DNA from: Desulfocapsa sp.
Lineage (GTDB): Bacteria; Desulfobacterota; Desulfobulbia; Desulfobulbales; Desulfocapsaceae
Length of the DNA stretch: 46,870 nucleotides
Assembly: GCA_013426795.1 (NCBI GenBank)
Contig: JACDZF010000005.1
Span: 1-46,870 of the forward strand
Direction of reading: 5' to 3'
Below are positions 44,178 to 46,870 of this stretch, piece by piece (the stretch's first letter is position 1; each line of letters opens with the position of its first letter). The position numbers and the translations under genes were made by a program. Below the pieces are notes generated by a model that saw only the letters and a program-made list of their open reading frames with translations, was not told the origin of the DNA and ran no database searches.

Positions 44178-45101
44178 ATGCAGTTTTTAAAATATAAAGG
44201 GCGAAGCGATATTCTATGGGGTATCGGGATAGTCGTTGGGATATTACTTTTAGCTGTTCTTTCAAGATATTATCTGCCTCCTCTGCACATGGAAAGCACT
44301 TACAGGAATATCGTGATGAAAGGTGAAGTTGTGGCTCAAATGCGCATCAATCTCCTGAAATCTGTGGAAATGGAGAAAAACGCAGTCATGGCCATAACGG
44401 ATGAGGAATCTCGAAAATTTGCCGATCAATCACTGGCTGCCTCCACCGCAATTGAACAAAATCTGGCAGACCTTCACTCTCTCATCGATGCAGTTCCTCT
44501 GCAAAATGAAAAGAAACTTGCTGCCGAGTTTATCACCTGTTGGACAGAACTCCGCCAGCTCGATCAAATAATTCTAGATTTTGCTGTGCAGAACACCAAT
44601 CTCAAGGCCGCAAGCCTTTCTCAAGAAAAAGGCTCTGAATTACTCCAGAGGTTAGAACATGCCCTTGAAAATCTTATGTCCTCTTACGCCGGGAATCCAA
44701 ACGAAGCCCGAATAAACCTCTTTTCATTCCAGGCCATTACTGCTGGCCTCAAGGCTTTCAATCTGCACAGTTCCCACATTGCCGAGGCAAGTGATGTAAA
44801 AATGGACCAGATTGAGACACAGATAAAAGCAGAGGAAAATGTAGTTGCAAAATCCCTTGATGGCCTTGCTGAAATCGTGGGAGATGAGAATAACAACTTA
44901 TTATTACAGGCAAAGACTTCCTTTTCTGAATTTAATAAGGTAACCGCCCAGGTCATCAAGCTGTCCAGACAAAACAGCAACATCAAATCGCTGGAATTCT
45001 CCCTTGGCAGAAAACGTAAAATAGCGGCTCAATGTGATGAAATCCTTGCTGCTTTCCAAGAAACTGTTCAAAAAAACGGTGCTTCCAGGGCGATACGGTA
45101 G
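44178..45101 (+). CDS. Orphan membrane four-helix-bundle sensor-like protein
   Basis: 307 residues from the ATG at 44178 with AGGAGG upstream (a GTG two codons earlier overlaps that site). One N-terminal TM helix (about 12-32) followed by about 270 mostly helical residues of the kind seen in MCP four-helix-bundle ligand domains (MRINLLKSVEMEKNAVMAITDEE, then heptad-like Leu/Ile patterns). There is no second TM, HAMP or signalling domain; the frame ends in RAIR. It is complete by reading frame, so it may act through a partner or be a truncated receptor. Confidence 0.6.
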   Translation: MQFLKYKGRSDILWGIGIVVGILLLAVLSRYYLPPLHMESTYRNIVMKGEVVAQMRINLLKSVEMEKNAVMAITDEESRKFADQSLAASTAIEQNLADLHSLIDAVPLQNEKKLAAEFITCWTELRQLDQIILDFAVQNTNLKAASLSQEKGSELLQRLEHALENLMSSYAGNPNEARINLFSFQAITAGLKAFNLHSSHIAEASDVKMDQIETQIKAEENVVAKSLDGLAEIVGDENNNLLLQAKTSFSEFNKVTAQVIKLSRQNSNIKSLEFSLGRKRKIAAQCDEILAAFQETVQKNGASRAIR

Positions 45102-45106
45102 CCTTT

Positions 45107-45129
45107 CTTCCAAATAATTTATTTGGAAG
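45107..45129. repeat. Perfect palindrome, 11-bp arms
   Basis: CTTCCAAATAA, a central T, then its exact complement, 5 bp after the sensor gene stop. As RNA it would form an AT-rich hairpin without a T run; as DNA it resembles an operator. Confidence 0.85.
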
Positions 45130-45163
45130 TCTGAACCTGCTTTACACCAGTTATGATGCGTCG

Positions 45164-45189
45164 ATCTCTGGGTTGATCAACCCAGAGAT
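45164..45189. repeat. Perfect 26-bp palindrome
   Basis: ATCTCTGGGTTGA followed directly by its exact reverse complement, without a spacer. It lies about 40 bp before the small ORF ATG at 45229 and is a good candidate for a dimeric regulator site or a hairpin terminator without T run. Confidence 0.88.
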
Positions 45190-45228
45190 ACCTGCTGAAT
45201 GGTCTCCCGGCCGCGAAGGAGCCAGTTT

Positions 45229-45339
45229 ATGAACAAGAACGCCGGACTGAAGCAAGATCGAATGTCACTCCTGCTTTTCTTTGTGCTCACCATCGCCTTC
45301 AGAAGGTATAAGCGTATAAGAGCGGAGAAGGGTTTATAG
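45229..45339 (+). CDS. Possible 36-residue membrane peptide
   Basis: ATG at 45229 with AGGAG seven bases upstream. Sequence starts MNKNAGLKQDRM, then a hydrophobic stretch (SLLLFFVLTIAF), then a basic tail (RRYKRIRAEKGL). Polar-hydrophobic-basic order fits a small single-span membrane protein, or the remnant of a longer gene. No family recognised. The palindrome at 45164-45189 lies just upstream. From 45340 to 45521 I see nothing recognisable. Confidence 0.4.
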   Translation: MNKNAGLKQDRMSLLLFFVLTIAFRRYKRIRAEKGL

Positions 45340-45521
45340 ATGGGGACAGGCTTCCAATGTTTTCTGTTGTGTGGTTGGTCGCCAGTAAATTCAGGGGTAA
45401 GCCTCCATATTGTCAGACTGAACGATGGCGTTGTGCTTATTAAGCAAGATTAACTCAATGGTATTTCGTTGAAATGCCCCTGCTTGCCGCTGTGGCTGGT
45501 CAACGCGGGTGCAATATTCAG

Positions 45522-45833
45522 CTATTCTTCCTCCGGGAACTCTCTGGAATATCCGCCATCTTCCGGGGCGTCCAAGGAGAGCAGGGCGGCGGCCTCGGTC
45601 ACCGGAAGTCCATGCACGTCCTTTAATTTTTTTCCCACCGCCCGTGAACGAACCTGAACCTTGTCAATGGTTTCCGAAGCCTGTTGCAGCTTCTTTTGCA
45701 CGGCCTCAAGGACATCGCCATACCTGGCCCATTCGGTCTTGACCGCTGCCAGAAGATTCCAGACCTCGCTGGAGCGATGCTGGATGGCGAGAGTTCGGAA
45801 TCCCATCTGCAGGCTGTTCAAAATCGACCATAA
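45522..45833 (-). pseudogene. rmuC: C-terminal remnant of DNA recombination protein RmuC
   Basis: About 100 residues: ILNSLQMGFRTLAIQHRSSEVWNLLAAVKTEW and the following coiled-coil-like SETIDKVQVRSRAVGKKLKDV match the C-terminal end of RmuC, which has a nuclease-like core of over 400 residues. The core upstream (higher coordinates) is missing; the sequence beyond about 45835 does not continue the family in any frame. No ribosome site precedes the first available start (TTG at 45821). Judged a truncated gene left by a rearrangement. Confidence 0.75.
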
Positions 45834-45839
45834 ATTGGA

Positions 45840-46228
45840 AGCCTGACTCTGTATTTTTCACCGGCGGCAAGTCTGAGGTGATGGAGGACGATGTTGGGAA
45901 AGTCAGAATGGGGGATAGCGATGGGCACCGGAAAAATAAATTTGTCACCTTTTTTCAGAAAAGATGATACACGGAACGAATGTGTCGGCCCCGCACCAGG
46001 GACTTGAATCATGCGATTTATTCAAAAACGGTATATCCTTCCATCTTGGGTGATATGCAGAAAAGCGAATGTTCGGTCATCATGTTTTTGTTTGTGAATA
46101 TTTTACGGAATATTAATACATTGCAAACCATCTTGGTTGGAAAGGTACGTATCCTGCGCTTGTCGGTAGAGGAAATCATCCCGCACTCCGTGTGAGTCGG
46201 GATGATATACAGATCTGCTTAATTGGTT
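45840..46228. other. Non-coding stretch between the rmuC remnant and the cassette
   Basis: About 390 bp without a convincing gene and no integrase fragment in any frame that I recognise. A bulged hairpin lies at 46175-46206: ATCATCCCG and ACTC pair with GAGT and CGGGATGAT around CGTGT with one extra C. It ends 22 bp before the GTTAGCC cassette boundary. Confidence 0.5.
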
Positions 46229-46257
46229 GTTAGCCCTCATCAATCCATGGAGTCTCT

Positions 46258-46815
46258 ATGAAATATCGTATTGCCGCATTACTTGCATCTTTTTTGTTGT
46301 CGGCTTGTGCAACCGGTCCAACGTATCTAGGGCACTCAGTCAGAGAAGTTTCATTCAAAGTTGATGGTGGAAAAACAGTTAGCTTGCCAGTCACAAACGC
46401 TTTCGCAATACCCGCCGAGAATGAAGACTACAAAATTGTAAATGCTGGAAATTTTGCGTCCTTGAAAAAGGGAAGCCCCAGCGAATCAGAACTAGAGTGG
46501 ACTTTCTCATTTGTATCAAAGAAATCAGCTGAACTTGATTCCGAAGTTGTTGAACAAGTCACTGATTCTGGTGGGTTGGAATTGGTTGTCAAAGACAATT
46601 CTCCAGTCCTAAAAAACAAAGAATGGATGGGCAGGTCAGCTCCGGCGTCTATGACAAAAGAGTTGTCTCCATGGATATATTCCAACTCCAATTCAACATT
46701 TGTCTTTAAATTCACAATTAAAGCCAAGGATGGAAGCTCCATCGTCATGTATCAACCATCCTTAATTTCCAGAAGCGCTAAAGCCATGTATCTGCAGGTC
46801 ATGGCTGACAAATAA
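46258..46815 (+). CDS. Cassette-borne putative lipoprotein of unknown function
   Basis: 185 residues, GGAG before the ATG. Type II signal peptide: MKYRIAALLASFLLSAC, lipobox LSAC with Cys17, then a mature part of about 168 residues rich in Ser/Lys and predicted beta strands. No family recognised. It occupies almost the whole cassette, as is usual for integron cassettes, and its codon use is more AT-rich than that of the nuo or cob genes. Confidence 0.75.
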   Translation: MKYRIAALLASFLLSACATGPTYLGHSVREVSFKVDGGKTVSLPVTNAFAIPAENEDYKIVNAGNFASLKKGSPSESELEWTFSFVSKKSAELDSEVVEQVTDSGGLELVVKDNSPVLKNKEWMGRSAPASMTKELSPWIYSNSNSTFVFKFTIKAKDGSSIVMYQPSLISRSAKAMYLQVMADK

Positions 46816-46816
46816 T

Positions 46817-46870
46817 GGCTAACGAACAAGGTTAGATTGTGTGAAGCGCAGCGGAACCACAATCTGAACC
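46817..46870 (+). repeat. attC recombination site, left part
   Basis: GGCTAAC (R'' core, RYYYAAC) at 46817-46823, then a stem arm GGTTAGATTGTG (from 46830), a 16-nt loop and CACAATCTGAACC to the window end. The second arm has one extra G, the kind of extrahelical base that orients attC recombination. The L' and R' boxes would follow outside the window. Confidence 0.75.

Larger units (their letters stand above)
46229..46870 (+). mobile_element. Integron-type gene cassette, incomplete at the window end
   Basis: The left boundary is a GTTRRRY core, GTTAGCC (46229-46235). One gene follows, and two bases after its stop the attC R'' core GGCTAAC appears (46817-46823). After it comes a stem with one unpaired base, GGTTAGATTGTG against CACAATCTGAACC, as in attC sites. 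The site continues beyond 46870. Lower GC than the neighbouring chromosome fits a captured cassette. No intI is visible in the window. Confidence 0.78.

Noticed and set aside
46090-46235. Complete attC site before the cassette
   Set aside because: The GTTAGCC core lacks a matching RYYYAAC core and complementary arm upstream; the bulged hairpin at 46175-46206 does not include the core boxes.

Overview
The window is bacterial chromosomal DNA, moderately GC-rich, most likely from a sulfur- or sulfate-metabolising member of the Desulfobacterota (Desulfobulbales-like). That placement is an inference. It rests on a complex I operon without nuoEFG led by a polysulfide/thiosulfate-reductase-like molybdoenzyme, a small membrane-anchored c-type cytochrome, a TauE-type exporter, a hemerythrin-fused diguanylate cyclase and anaerobic-style cobalamin genes. 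No rRNA, tRNA or CRISPR array was seen.

Layout. (1) 1-4562, plus strand: the 3' part of tsaD, carrying an in-frame 54-bp tandem repeat, then a DUF2062 membrane protein, an MBL-fold hydrolase preceded by eight 11-bp tandem repeats, and a Cache-PAS-GGDEF-hemerythrin protein. (2) 4583-10388, minus strand: KDPG aldolase, a di-haem membrane cytochrome, a geranylgeranyl-reductase-type flavoprotein, TerC, a YaiI-type protein, an M23 peptidase-like protein and a PEP-carboxykinase-like P-loop protein with a good sigma70 promoter. (3) 10565-13745: a CBS-pair gene and a hexapeptide (left-handed beta-helix) gene, with two related palindromic elements flanking the CBS gene, followed by a decayed eptA fragment. 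(4) 13923-27138: a sigma54-like promoter and a 13-gene operon of molybdopterin oxidoreductase, 4x[4Fe-4S] protein, then nuoA-B-C-D-H-I-J-K-L-M-N. NuoE, F and G are absent. The molybdoenzyme lacks a Tat signal and no NrfD-type anchor is present, so the pair may form the electron-input arm of this complex I. (5) 27329-34389: S4 protein, response-regulator adenylate cyclase, TauE exporter, a small conserved protein, zwf, a cation efflux protein, a cupin and a zinc-ribbon protein. (6) 34522-37241, minus: a PheA-TyrA fusion, a possible microprotein and an exported SH3b protein. (7) 37838-43923, plus: a cobalamin nucleotide-loop cluster (ribazole phosphatase, cobU, cobT, cobS and a CobD-CobQ fusion whose linker holds a palindromic repeat). 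(8) 44052-46870: an accessory, more AT-rich end with a long perfect inverted repeat, an orphan four-helix-bundle sensor, two perfect palindromes, a tiny membrane ORF, an rmuC remnant and an integron-type gene cassette whose attC site runs off the window.

The most interesting candidate system is the molybdoenzyme/ferredoxin-led complex I. Next come the coding minisatellite in tsaD, the integron cassette, and the paired palindromic elements around the CBS gene.
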